Below the pieces are notes generated by a model, which was not told where the DNA came from, ran no database searches, and saw nothing but the letters and a program-made list of their open reading frames with translations. 64,000 nt of DNA. Source: Culex pipiens pallens (taxonomy: Eukaryota; Arthropoda; Insecta; Diptera; Culicidae). The DNA is taken from assembly GCF_016801865.2 (NCBI RefSeq), contig NC_068937.1, positions 4,600,191-4,664,190 on the forward strand. The letters are read 5' to 3'. Positions within the stretch are counted from its first letter, which is position 1; each line of letters opens with the position of its first letter. Below, piece after piece: positions 34,690 through 46,200 of this stretch. Position numbers and translations under genes: made by a program.

Positions 34690-35440
34690 TTTACACGATC
34701 AGAGGAAAAGACTCTTAATTTGGATTGAAAGAAAAAAAAAACGCGGTGATATTTTTTAACGTTTATTTCAAAACAATTGCTCTTAAAACAAATTCAAAAA
34801 TTGTGTTTTTTTTTAAATTTTATCTTAAAAAATCCTTCTACTATTCTAGTGTGATTTTTTTTGTTGCTTTTTATATCACTGAAATGTTTTGCCAAAAGTA
34901 ACATTCTGCTGTTTGATTTTCAGACAATTAGGATTTCTGGCAAAACATAAACTTAGTTTTTTGGTAGATTCTGTTTCACGATATTTTATTTTTTTATTTT
35001 TATTTTTTTATTTTTATTTTTTTTATTTTTTTCTTCTAAACCTTCAAATAGCAAACCTAAATTATCTGGCAACCCTGTCACGTGTGAATTTTACACGCTA
35101 AAATTCCACGCCCACCGTGGTCGAAAAGGTGTGGAAAATCCCAAACCGAAATGGTGGCAGCGGACGAACGGGAGCGGGGGGTTTTGGTTGAGGTTTTCGT
35201 GGTTTTCGCAGCGGACACGATTGATGACTTTTCCAAGCAAAAAGCAGAGGTTGATATCGATGAAGGCAGGGCAAATCACGCTCTCAAAATGACTGCAGTG
35301 CAAAATGGGTTGGTTGAATGGTTAGAGATTTTTTCAGGATTTTTTTAAAATAAAATTTAAGAAAAAAATACGAATTTGTTTTACGAGCTTTTTGTTTTAA
35401 AATAAACATTAAAAATTTCACCGAGTTTTTTTCAATCCAA
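34690..35440. other. Non-coding AT-rich DNA
   Basis: T-rich tracts occur at 34985-35030. A small open frame at 35151-35348 shows no domain. No exon signature was found. Confidence 0.5.
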
Positions 35441-35454
35441 ATTCAGAGCCTTTT

Positions 35455-36900
35455 CCTTTTAGCGTGTAAAATTATTACAGTTCACTACACTGTAAAATGT
35501 TGCAGATAAAAACATTGAAGTTTTTTTAACCCAAAGATTTGGTCTGTTTCCACTAGCGTGTAATGTTTTGACAGTTCGCTACACTGTTAAATGATTATAG
35601 TAACATTTCAGTTTGAATTATCGCAATTTTCCAAATTTGTTGTAATTTTCCACGACTGTGTATTATATCATTCAAATTGAGCATTGTTGTGTTCTTTTTC
35701 ATTTATTCGATAGCATCTCCTAATTTGTGCAATTTTCATTTGCCAGACAACATCGTGCTCCACCGCGTAGCGGAGGTGAAGGTGTGACAAAACCACACGT
35801 GCAAAAAAGAAATCCACCTCCATCCCTCCCCACTTGCCAGTTTGATGACCTTTGCCGCAAGATGGCAGCTGTAATTTGCATACATCAGAGATCTGAGCAG
35901 GGAGAGAAGAAAAAGTTCAGGGACCAGGTCCTTTTATTTTGACTAATGAAGGTTGACGTTTTAGGGAGGGGGGGTCTTTCGGGTCATTTGACCGAATCTG
36001 TGGTGCCTAATAAAGGAATAATAATAAAAAGGTGAGGCTACCTGTTTTTTTTTGGGTGCTGCGAAAATTAAACGAGAGTACGTGCAAATTGGATTTTTTA
36101 TCTGCGTTAATTTTATCGCTTTATTATTTTTCTTCTTGGGGAACGGGGATTTTGATCAAATCGAAGCTGCTAATATTGAATTCGGTTGATTTGAATTCCC
36201 CGCTGGGATGGATCACGTCCTGTCGGAGTTATAAATGGTTCACTCAAGTCGAGATGGACGCTTTTGAACCTTTTTCGCACCTTTTGATTGGATTTCGGCG
36301 AGGGGATGCACTTTAGAGTGGAAATTGAATTTCATTTACACTCAATCATAATGATTTAGCATTCGAAATATTGGGTTATTTTCATTCAATATGTTTCCTT
36401 TTTTTACGTGCGTGTACTGTTTTGACAGTTTGCTACACTGTAAAATATAATCGTATGCTTGTGTTAAATATTGTATAATTAAAACTCAAATTTTTGGTCT
36501 TTTCTGCAAGCGTGTACTGTTTGACAGTTCCCTACACTTGAAATGTTGTAAGAAATATTTAAGATTGGAGAGTTGAATTCAAACTTTCAAAATTGAATTT
36601 TTAACCCATTTTTTGCCCTTTCTACACAACCATGCATTATTATTTTGACAGTTCACTCCTAAATATAAATAGAAACTTTTCATTTTGGAGCATTAAATTC
36701 ATAGTTTTAGTAGGATAATTCAATTTTACCCGAATACTTGGTATTTTTCTACAAGCGTGTATTATTTTGACATTTGGTTACACTGTGAAATGTTGAAGGA
36801 AGCATTTTAAACTCATAGTTTCAAAAGTGTGAAATTAAATCCAATGTTTGGTCCTTTTCAACGAGTGTGTATCATTTTGACAGCTCGTTCCACGGTAAAA
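35455..36900 (+). repeat. Degenerate repeats of the GTGTA-TTTGACAG-CTACAC motif
   Basis: Copies of GCGTGTA(N)TTTTGACAGTT(N)CTACACTGT lie near 35461, 35553, 36411, 36509, 36634, 36756 and 36866. Many are spaced about 95-125 bp apart. Each is an imperfect inverted repeat with GTGTA and TACAC halves around TTTGACAG. They look like a degenerate tandem or repeatedly inserted short element. Confidence 0.6.
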
Positions 36901-37610
36901 TGAAAATACCAAACTTTAGATCAAAACTTCTCAACTCGCACTATCACCTTGAAGCTCAACGAAATAACATCAATTTCCCTCTTAACTTCAGTTTCTGGTT
37001 TCTGATGCCAGGATTATCCTTCTCCTTGCGTGAAATGGAGAACTTTTTTTTCTCTCTCTGCCCTCCCCCTCCCCCATCATAACTAGCCCCAGCTTGAAAA
37101 GCTCTGTGTCGTCGTCCTTCCAGCTTGAAAGACCACACTGAAAGGTGAAAGTATTCTTGAAGCAAAAAAAGAAAAGAAATCCTCCAGGTTAAACACAATC
37201 TTTTATCGCGAAGATGAAATTATTAGCTGCTCCTTCGTTTTTTTTTTCGTTTTTTCTTCGACAACCATGAGGAGGGGGGAATTCCATTCCAACCGTGATG
37301 ATAATCTCGCCGCAAGGAAGGGGTACTTTTTATGCTTTCTCAGGGCTTGGAAGCAGCGATAATTGTGTTTGCAGAAATTTTTGCCTTACGAAGCTCGCGC
37401 GCACAAAATGAAAACGATAAGTCAACTTATTATGTTTGAGCGTGCTGGGTTGAATTTATTTACCGAAGGTTTGTTATTGTTTGTTCGCGCCAGGTTTTGA
37501 AGTTACTTACCTTTGAATTTAATGCTGGAAACTGTGTTTACCCAATTTTGGGTTGATTTAGCAACTAAAATATTCGCTTCTGGCATCAAAATTGTTTGAA
37601 AAATAAAAAT
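36901..37610. other. Non-coding stretch before the first 9-mer array
   Basis: I see no exon. Short frames at 36867-37198 are without domains. If upstream Oamb exons lie outside the window, this is intron. Confidence 0.5.
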
Positions 37611-37611
37611 T

Positions 37612-40600
37612 ATCAAAATTATCAAAATTGTCAAAATTGTCAAAATTGTCAAAATTGTCAAAATTGTCAAAATTGTCAAAATTGTCAAAATTGTCAAAAT
37701 TGTCAAAATTGTCAAAATTGTCAAAATTGTCAAAATTGTCAAAATTGTCAAAATTGTCAAAATTGTCAAAATTGTCAAAATGGTCAAAATTGTCAAAATT
37801 GTCAAAATGGTCAAAATTGTCAAAATTGTCAAAATTGTTAAAATTGTCAAAATGGACAAAATGGACAAAATTGTCAAAATTGTCAAAATTGTCAAAATTG
37901 ACAAAATTGACAAAATTGACAAAATTGACAAAATTGACAAAATTGTCAAAATTGTCAAAATTGTGAAAATTGTGAAAATTGTCAAAATTGTCAAAATTGT
38001 CAAAATTGTCAAAATTGACAAAATTAACAAAATTGTCAAAATTGTCAAAAATGTCAAAATTGTCAAAATTGTCAAATTTTCAAAATTGTCAAAATTGTCA
38101 AAATTGTCAAAATTGTCAAAATTGTCAAAATTGTCAAAATTGTCAAAATTGTCAAAATTGTCAAAATTGTCAAAATTGTCAAAATTGTCAAAATTGTCAA
38201 AATTGTCAAAATTGTCAAAATTGTCAAAATTGTCAAAATTGTCAAAATTGTCAAAATTGTCAAAATTGTCAAAATTGTCAAAATTGTCAAATTTTCAAAA
38301 TTGTCAAAATTGTCAAAATTGTCAAAATTGTCAAAATTGTCAAAATTGTCAAAATTGTCAAAATTGTCAAAATTGTCAAAATTGTCAAAATTGTCAAAAT
38401 TGTCAAAATTGTCAAAATTGTCAAAATTGTCAAAATTGTCAAAATTGTCAAAATTGTCAAAATTGTCAAAATTGTCAAAATTGTCAAAATTGTCAAAATT
38501 GTCAAAATTGTCAAAATTGTCAAAATTGTCAAACTTGTCAAAATTGTCAAAATTGTCAAAATTGTCAAAATTGTCAAAATTGTCAAAATTGTCAAAATTG
38601 TCAAAATTGTCAAAATTGTCAAAATTGTCAAAATTGTCAAAATTGTCAAAATTGTCAAAATTGTCAAAATTGTCAAAATTGACAAAATTGTCAAAATTGT
38701 CAAAATTGTCAAAATTGTCAAAATTGTCAAAATTGTCAAAATTGTCAAAATTGTCAAAATTGTCAAAATTGTCAAAATTGTCAAAATTGTCAAAATTGTC
38801 AAAATTGTCAAACTTGTCAAAATTGTCAAAATTGTCAAAATTGTCAAAATTGTCAAAATTGTCAAAATTGTCAAAATTGTCAAAATTGTCAAAATTGTCA
38901 AAATTGTCAAAATTGTCAAAATTGTCAAAATTGTCAAAATTGTCAAAATTGTCAAAATTGTCAAAATTGTCAAAATTGTCAAAATTGTCAAAATTGTCAA
39001 AATTGTCAAAATTGTCAAAATTGTCAAAATTGTCAAAATTGTCAAAATTGTCAAAATTGTCAAAATTGTCAAAATTGTCAAAATTGTCAAAATTGTCAAA
39101 ATGGTCCAAATTGTCAAAATTGTCAAAATTGTCAAAATTGTCAAAATTGTCAAAATTGTCAAAATTGTCAAAATTGTCAAAATTGTCAAAATTGTCAAAA
39201 TTGTCAAAATTGTCAAAATTGTCAAAATTGTCAAAATTGTCAAAATTGTCAAACTTGTCAAAATTGTCAAAATTGTCAAAATTGTCAAAATTGTCAAAAT
39301 TGTCAAAATTGTCAAAATTGTCAAAATTGTCAAACTTGTCAAAATTGTCAAACTTGTCAAAATTGTCAAAATTGTCAAAATTGTCAAAATTGTCAAAATT
39401 GTCAAAATTGTCAAAATTGTCAAAATTGTCAAAATTGTCAAAATTGTCAAAATTGTCAAAATTGTCAAAATTGTCAAAATTGTCAAAATTGTCAAAATTG
39501 TCAAAATTGTCAAAATTGTCAAAATTGTCAAAATTGTCAAAATTGTCAAAATTGTCAAAATTGTCAAAATTGTCAAAATTGTCAAAATTGTCAAAATTGT
39601 CAAAATTGTCAAAATTGTCAAAATTGTCAAAATTGTCAAAATTGTCAAAATTGTCAAAATTGTCAAAATTGTCAAAATTGTCAAAATTGTCAAAATTGTC
39701 AAAATTGTCAAAATTGTCAAAATTGTCAAAATTGTCAAAATTGTCAAAATTGTCAAAATTGTCAAAATTGTCAAAATTGTCAAAATTGTCAAAATTGTCA
39801 AAATTGTCAAAATTGTCAAAATTGTCAAAATTGTCAAAATTGTCAAAATTGTCAAAATTGTCAAAATTGTCAAAATTGTCAAAATTGTCAAAATTGTCAA
39901 ATTTGTCAAATTTGTCAAATTTGTCAAAATTGTCAAAATTGTCAAAATTGTCAAAATTGTCAAAATTGTCAAAATTGTCAAAATTGTCAAAATTGTCAAA
40001 ATTGTCAAAATTGTCAAAATTGTCAAAATTGTCAAAATTGTCAAAATTGTCAAAATTGTCAAAATTGTCAAAATTGTCAAAATTGTCAAAATTGTCAAAA
40101 TTGTCAAAATTGTCAAAATTGTCAAAATTGTCAAAATTGTCAAAATTGTCAAAATTGTCAAAATTTTCAAAATTGTCAAAATTGTCAAAATTGTCAAAAT
40201 TGTCAAAATTGTCAAAATTGTCAAAATTGTCAAAATTGTCAAAATTGTCAAAATTGTCAAAATTGAAAAAAGAATGGACCAAAAAAATTACATAACTGTC
40301 AAAATTGTCAAAATTGTCAAAATTGTCAAAATTGTCAAAATTGTCAAAATTGTCAAAATTGTCAAAATTGTCAAAATTGTCAAAATTGTCAAAATTGTCA
40401 AAATTGTCAAAATTGTCAAAATTGTCAAAATTGTCAAAATTGTCAAAATTGTCAAAATTGTCAAAATTGTCAAACTTGTCAAAATTGTCAAAATTGTCAA
40501 AATTGTCAAAATTGTCAAAATTGTCAAAATTGTCAAAATTGTCAAAATTGTCAAAATTGTCAAAATTGTCAAAATTGTCAAAATTGTCAAAATTGTCAAA

Positions 40601-41238
40601 ATTGTCAAAATTGTCAAAATTGTCAAAATTGTCAAAATTGTCAAAATTGTCAAAATTGTCAAAATTGTCAAAATTGTCAAAATTGTCAAAATTGTCAAAA
40701 TTGTCAAAATTGTCAAAATCGTTAAAATTGTTAAAATTGTCAAAATTGTCAAAATTGTCAAAATTGTCAAAATTGTCAAAATTGTCAAAATTGTCAAAAT
40801 TGAAAAAAGAATGGACCTAAAAAATTACATAACTGTCAAAATTGTCAAAATTGTCAAAATTGTCAAAATTGTCAAAATTGTCAAAATTGTCAAAATTGTC
40901 AAAATTGTCAAAATTGTCAAAATTGTCAAAATTGTCAAAATTGTCAAAATTGTCAAAATTGTCAAAATTGTCAAAATTGTCAAATTTGTCAAAATTGTCA
41001 AAATTGTCAAAATTGTCAAAATTGTCAAAATTGTCAAAATTGTCAAAATTGTCAAAATTGTCAAAATTGTCAAAATTGTCAAAATTGTCAAAATTGTCAA
41101 AATTGTCAAAATTGTCAAAATTGTCAAAATTGTCAAAATTGTCAAAATTGTCAAAATTGTCAAAATTGACAAAATAATCAAAATAATCAAAATAATCAAA
41201 ATTGTCAAAATTGTCAAAATTGTCTAAATTGTCAAAAA
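37612..41238. repeat. (CAAAATTGT)n 9-mer satellite, ~3.6 kb
   Basis: About 400 copies of a 9-bp unit run to within ~125 bp of the Oamb exon at 41365. The first 450 bp are more varied (GGTC and GACA variants). Marker variants recur: CAAATTTTC at 38074 and 38288 (216 bp apart = 24 units), and a non-repeat interruption GAAAAAAGAATGGACC at about 40264 and again at about 40802 (~538 bp apart). These point to block duplications. Long open frames on both strands (up to ~1080 codons) only reflect the 9-bp period. Confidence 0.97.
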
Positions 41239-41364
41239 AAATTGGAAAAATTTTCACAGTGTAACTATCTGTCAAAACAATACACGCTTGCAAAAGAATA
41301 ACATTTTAAAATTTAAAACTGACCCAAATTTATTTCTCTCTCTCTTTTCCCCCCCTTCTGACAG

Positions 41365-41601
41365 GTATGGATCTTCGGTGACGTGTGGTGCCGCGTGTGG
41401 CTCGCCGTCGACGTCTGGATGTGCACCGCGTCCATCCTGAACCTGTGCGCGATCTCGCTCGATCGCTACGTCGCCGTCACGCGTCCCGTCACCTACCCGA
41501 GCATCATGTCCACCGGGCGGGCCAAGTCGCTCATCGCCGGGCTGTGGGTGTTGTCCTTTGTGATCTGCTTCCCGCCGCTGGTCGGGTGGAAGGAGCAGAA
41601 A
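41365..41601 (+). CDS. Oamb: Octopamine receptor Oamb, exon encoding TM3 to TM4
   Basis: This 79-codon exon encodes the start of TM3 through TM4 of a class A amine GPCR. Visible features are the TM3 Cys in DVWCRVW (disulfide to loop 2), the amine-binding Asp in LAVDVWMC, the DRY motif in SLDRYVAVTRPV, and the TM4 Trp in AGLWVLS. The residues VDVWMCTASILNLCAISLDR and the following loop match, as far as I recall, insect Oamb, the alpha1-adrenergic-like octopamine receptor acting through Gq/calcium and cAMP in mushroom bodies and oviduct. The acceptor is a pyrimidine tract then TGACAG before 41365; the donor is AAA|GTGAGT at 41602. Both boundaries are phase 0. Exons for the N-terminus, TM1 and TM2 are not in view. 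The exon is GC-rich within AT-rich DNA. Confidence 0.93.
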
Positions 41602-43255
41602 GTGAGTATTTACCATTTTTTGTTGTGTTATTGTTGATAATGAGTAATTTTGCTTAGCATTGTAGGTTTGACAGTTGACGTTTCTAAGAAGTTGGTAAAA
41701 TTTAATCACGTTTTTTAACTGTAAAATTCAACAGCATTTTAAAGGAATCTCAAAAAAAGCCTTTGAGTAGTTTATTTTTTTCGTGTATTTTTGGCAGTTA
41801 CACTCTAAAGTGTATTTGTTCAGATTAAGTTTTTGATTTGCAATTTTTTTTCTTATTCCAAGCTTAACTTTTTTTATTTTATGATTAATTTTCACTATTT
41901 GTACACATTTGACAGCTACACGTTTATGAAATTTTACCCAATTGTAACTTTCCAGCAATTATTTCAGATCTTTTGCACCGTTTCAATTGATTTCTCTCCA
42001 CGACAAGTGCCTGAAAATAAAAGCTAAAAATGTTCAAAGGCCCTTTTCCAAACCCCCCTTGTTGTGACATCGGAAACCTACCCCGTATCAATTTCCTTCT
42101 CAATTCGTTCGCTTTTGTGCTCGATTGGGATTCCTTTTTCAGTTTCTTTTTTTTGCAATAGTTTTCCATTGGCAAAGAGGACTGTGGGTTTGCTTTGTTG
42201 TCTGTCGATTGCACTTTTGCGCTAACGGGCGACCGATTTCTGGGTCAATATTTGTACTGGCGGAGGGATTTTTATCGCCCAGAAGTGAGTCGTCCTCGGA
42301 AAAAAAAAACTAGTGAGTCGATTGCGTTTAGAAATTGAATAAATTGGGCAGCTGGTGCTGGGAGCTGTCAAGTTTGTTGGAGCTTTTGAAGCTTTTTCAA
42401 GTTTCTTGAAGTTGTGTAAGCTTCTTGAAGCTAACCAAGCTTCTTGAAGCTTTGTAAGCTTCTTGAAGCTTACCAAGCTTCAGGAAGCTTACCAAGCTTC
42501 TTAAAGCTTACCAAGCTTCTTGAAGCTTTTAAAGCTTCTTGGAGCTTTCCAAGCTTCTTGGAGCTTTGGAAGCTCCATGAAGCTTTTTTTGCATATTTGT
42601 TTCATCTCATCAAAAATCGAACCATCTTCAACGAAGGTGTTTCAACTCAAGCCAAATCCAAATTAAAATAATTTGATTGCTTTCGATTTCGCCGCAAGAA
42701 GTGCTTCCCCTTGTGGTGTGCTCTGGTCCTTGACGAAGGTTCGACGAGGGCGATGCCTTCCGAATCCTCCTTCATCTCACCAATTGACAGACGATAATGG
42801 TCCCGGGGCCACCAAACCTATGCTTATTAACAGCAGGGCGCTCTTTGCTCTCTTCCGTTTGCAACGGAAATAGATCCGCTCTCTTCGTTTCTTTTTGTGG
42901 CTGAAATTCAGAACTCAATGGTTTCAATTTCGTGCCGACGCGGTAACTAAGAGTTCGAACGGAGATCACCATCCCTGGAGCATTGAGCGAAGGTTTGGGG
43001 TTTTTTTTTGGCTCAAGTGTTTCTCCGTTCGTTCTGTGGTGGAACATTTAAATAACTTGATGAATAATTGATTTTGTCGAGGTTCTTTTCCCCTCGCCGG
43101 GAAAGCGCACGAGGGCCTGGCCAATTGGATCGGAAATGGAAATTCGAAGCCGGAGTCAATTGAGGGTGAATGGGAAAAGTCAAGCGAGGTTCATTCAATT
43201 TCAATTGAACGAGGATGGAAAATGAGATTAAAAAATAACAATTTGAAACAATATT
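41602..43255 (+). other. Oamb intron, first part
   Basis: This intron part holds TTTGACAG motifs near 41668 and 41909. An AAGCTTCTTGAAGC-type minisatellite lies at 42372-42592. Otherwise no exon or RNA gene was recognised. The rest of the intron is the 9-mer array described separately. Confidence 0.75.
42372..42592. repeat. AAGCTTCTTGAAGC minisatellite
   Basis: About a dozen units of ~19-20 bp of the type GAAGCTT(N)AAGCTTCTT are present, palindromic like the larger array at 2403-4085 and probably of the same family. Frames through it on both strands are artefacts. Confidence 0.85.
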
Positions 43256-43271
43256 TAAAATTCTAAAACGT

Positions 43272-46200
43272 TAAAAAATTCTTAAAATTCTTAAAATTCT
43301 TAAAATTCTTAAAGTTCTTAAAATTCTTAAAATTCTTTAAATTCTTAAAATTTTTAAAATTTTTAAAATTCTAAAAATTCTAAAAATTCTTGAAATTCTT
43401 AAAATTCTTAAAATTCTTAAAATTCTTAAAATTCTAAAATTTTTTAAAATTCTTAAAATTCTTAAAATTCTTAAAATTCTTAAAATTCTTATCATTCTTA
43501 AAATTCTTAAAATTCTTAAAATTCTTAAAATTCTTAAAATTCTTAAAATTCCTAAAATTCTTAAAATTCTTAAAATTCTCAAAATTCTTAAAATTCTTAA
43601 AATTCTTAAAATTCTTAAAATTCTTAAAATTCTTAAAATTCTTAAAATTCTTAAAATTCTTAAAATTCTTAAAATTCTTAAAATTCTTAAAATTCTTAAA
43701 ATTCTTAAAATTCTTAAAATTCTTAAAATTCTTAAAATTCTTAAAATTCTTAAAATTCTTAAAATTCTTAAATTCTTAAAATTCTTAAAATTCTTAAAAT
43801 TCTTAAAATTCTTAAAATTCTTAAAATTCTTAAAATTCTTAAAATTCTTAAAATTCTTAAAATTCTTAAAATTCTTAAAATTCTTAAAATTCTTAAAATT
43901 CTTAAAATTCTTAAAATTCTTAAAATTCTTAAAATTCTTAAAATTCTTAAAATTCTTAAAATTCTTAAAATTCTTAAAATTCTTAAAATTCTTAAAATTC
44001 TTAAAATTCTTAAAATTCTTAAAATTCTTAAAATTCTTAAAATTCTTAAAATTCTTAAAATTCTTAAAATTCTTAAAATTCTTAAAATTCTTAAAATTCT
44101 TAAAATTCTTAAAATTCTTAAAATTCTTAAAATTCTTAAAATTCTTAAAATTCTTAAAATTCTTAAAATTCTTAAAATTCTTAAAATTCTTAAAATTCTT
44201 AAAATTCTTAAAATTCTTAAAATTCTTAAAATTCTTAAAATTCTTAAAATTCTTAAAATTCTTAAAATTCTTAAAATTCTTAAAATTCTTAAAATTCTTA
44301 AAATTCTTAAAATTCTTAAAATTCTTAAAATTCTTAAAATTCTTAAAATTCTTAAAATTCTTAAAATTCTTAAAATTCTTAAAATTCTTAAAATTCTTAA
44401 AATTCTTAAAATTCTTAAAATTCTTAAAATTCTTAAAATTCTTAAAATTCTTAAAATTCTTAAAATTCTTAAATTCTTAAAATTCTTAAAATTCTTAAAA
44501 TTCTTAAAATTCTTAAAATTCTTAAAATTCTTAAAATTCTTAAAATTCTTAAAATTCTTAAAATTCTTAAAATTCTTAAAATTCTTAAAATTCTTAAAAT
44601 TCTTAAAATTCTTAAAATTCTTAAAATTCTTAAAATTCTTAAAATTCTTAAAATTCTTAAAATTCTTAAAATTCTTAAAATTCTTAAAATTCTTAAAATT
44701 CTTAAAATTCTTAAAATTCTTAAAATTCTTAAAATTCTTAAAATTCTTAAAATTCTTAAAATTCTTAAAATTCTTAAAATTCTTAAAATTCTTAAAATTC
44801 TTAAAATTCTTAAAATTCTTAAAATTCTTAAAATTCTTAAAATTCTTAAAATTCTTAAAATTCTTAAAATTCTTAAAATTCTTAAAATTCTTAAAATTCT
44901 TAAAATTCTTAAAATTCTTAAAATTCTTAAAATTCTTAAAATTCTTAAAATTCTTAAAATTCTTAAAATTCTTAAAATTCTTAAAATTCTTAAAATTCTT
45001 AAAATTCTTAAAATTCTTAAAATTCTTAAAATTCTTAAAATTCTTAAAATTCTTAAAATTCTTAAAATTCTTAAAATTCTTAAAATTCTTAAAATTGTTA
45101 AAATTCTTAAAATTCTTAAAATTCTTAAAATTCTTAAAATTCTTAAAATTCTTAAAATTCTTAAAATTCTTAAAATTCTTAAAATTCTTAAAATTCTTAA
45201 AATTCTTAAATTCTTAAAATTCTTAAAATTCTTAAAATTCTTAAAATTCTTAAAATTCTTAAAATTCTTAAAATTCTTAAAATTCTTAAAATTCTTAAAA
45301 TTCTTAAATTCTTAAAATTCTTAAAATTCTTAAAATTCTTAAAATTCTTAAAATTCTTAAAATTCTTAAAATTCTTAAAATTCTTAAAATTCTTAAAATT
45401 CTTAAAATTCTTAAAATTCTTAAAATTCTTAAAATTCTTAAAATTCTTAAAATTCTTAAAATTCTTAAAATTCTTAAAATTCTTAAAATTCTTAAAATTC
45501 TTAAAATTCTTAAAATTCTTAAAATTCTTAAAATTCTTAAAATTCTTAAAATTCTTAAAATTCTTAAAATTCTTAAAATTCTTAAAATTCTTAAAATTCT
45601 TAAAATTCTTAAAATTCTTAAAATTCTTAAAATTCTTAAAATTCTTAAAATTCTTAAAATTCTTAAAATTCTTAAAATTCTTAAAATTCTTAAAATTCTT
45701 AAAATTCTTAAAATTCTTAAAATTCTTAAAATTCTTAAAATTCTTAAAATTCTTAAAATTCTTAAAATTCTTAAAATTCTTAAAATTCTTAAAATTCTTA
45801 AAATTCTTAAAATTCTTAAAATTCTTAAAATTCTTAAAATTCTTAAAATTCTTAAAATTCTTAAAATTCTTAAAATTCTTAAAATTCTTAAAATTCTTAA
45901 AATTCTTAAAATTCTTAAAATTCTTAAAATTCTTAAAATTCTTAAAATTCTTAAAATTCTTAAAATTCTTAAAATTCTTAAAATTCTTAAAATTCTTAAA
46001 ATTCTTAAAATTCTTAAAATTCTTAAAATTCTTAAAATTCTTAAAATTCTTAAAATTCTTAAAATTCTTAAAATTCTTAAAATTCTTAAAATTCTTAAAA
46101 TTCTTAAAATTCTTAAAATTCTTAAAATTCTTAAAATTCTTAAAATTCTTAAAATTCTTAAAATTCTTAAAATTCTTAAAATTCTTAAAATTCTTAAAAT

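Noticed and set aside
37979..41227. A 1082-codon open frame (KIVKIVKIV...) and similar long frames in the other 9-mer arrays
   Set aside because: A 9-bp tandem unit without stop codons stays open in several frames on both strands. There is no non-repeat coding sequence, so these are not genes.
41272..41709. 145-codon minus-strand frame over the TM3-TM4 exon
   Set aside because: Antisense shadow of the Oamb exon, which has correct splice sites and motifs on the plus strand.
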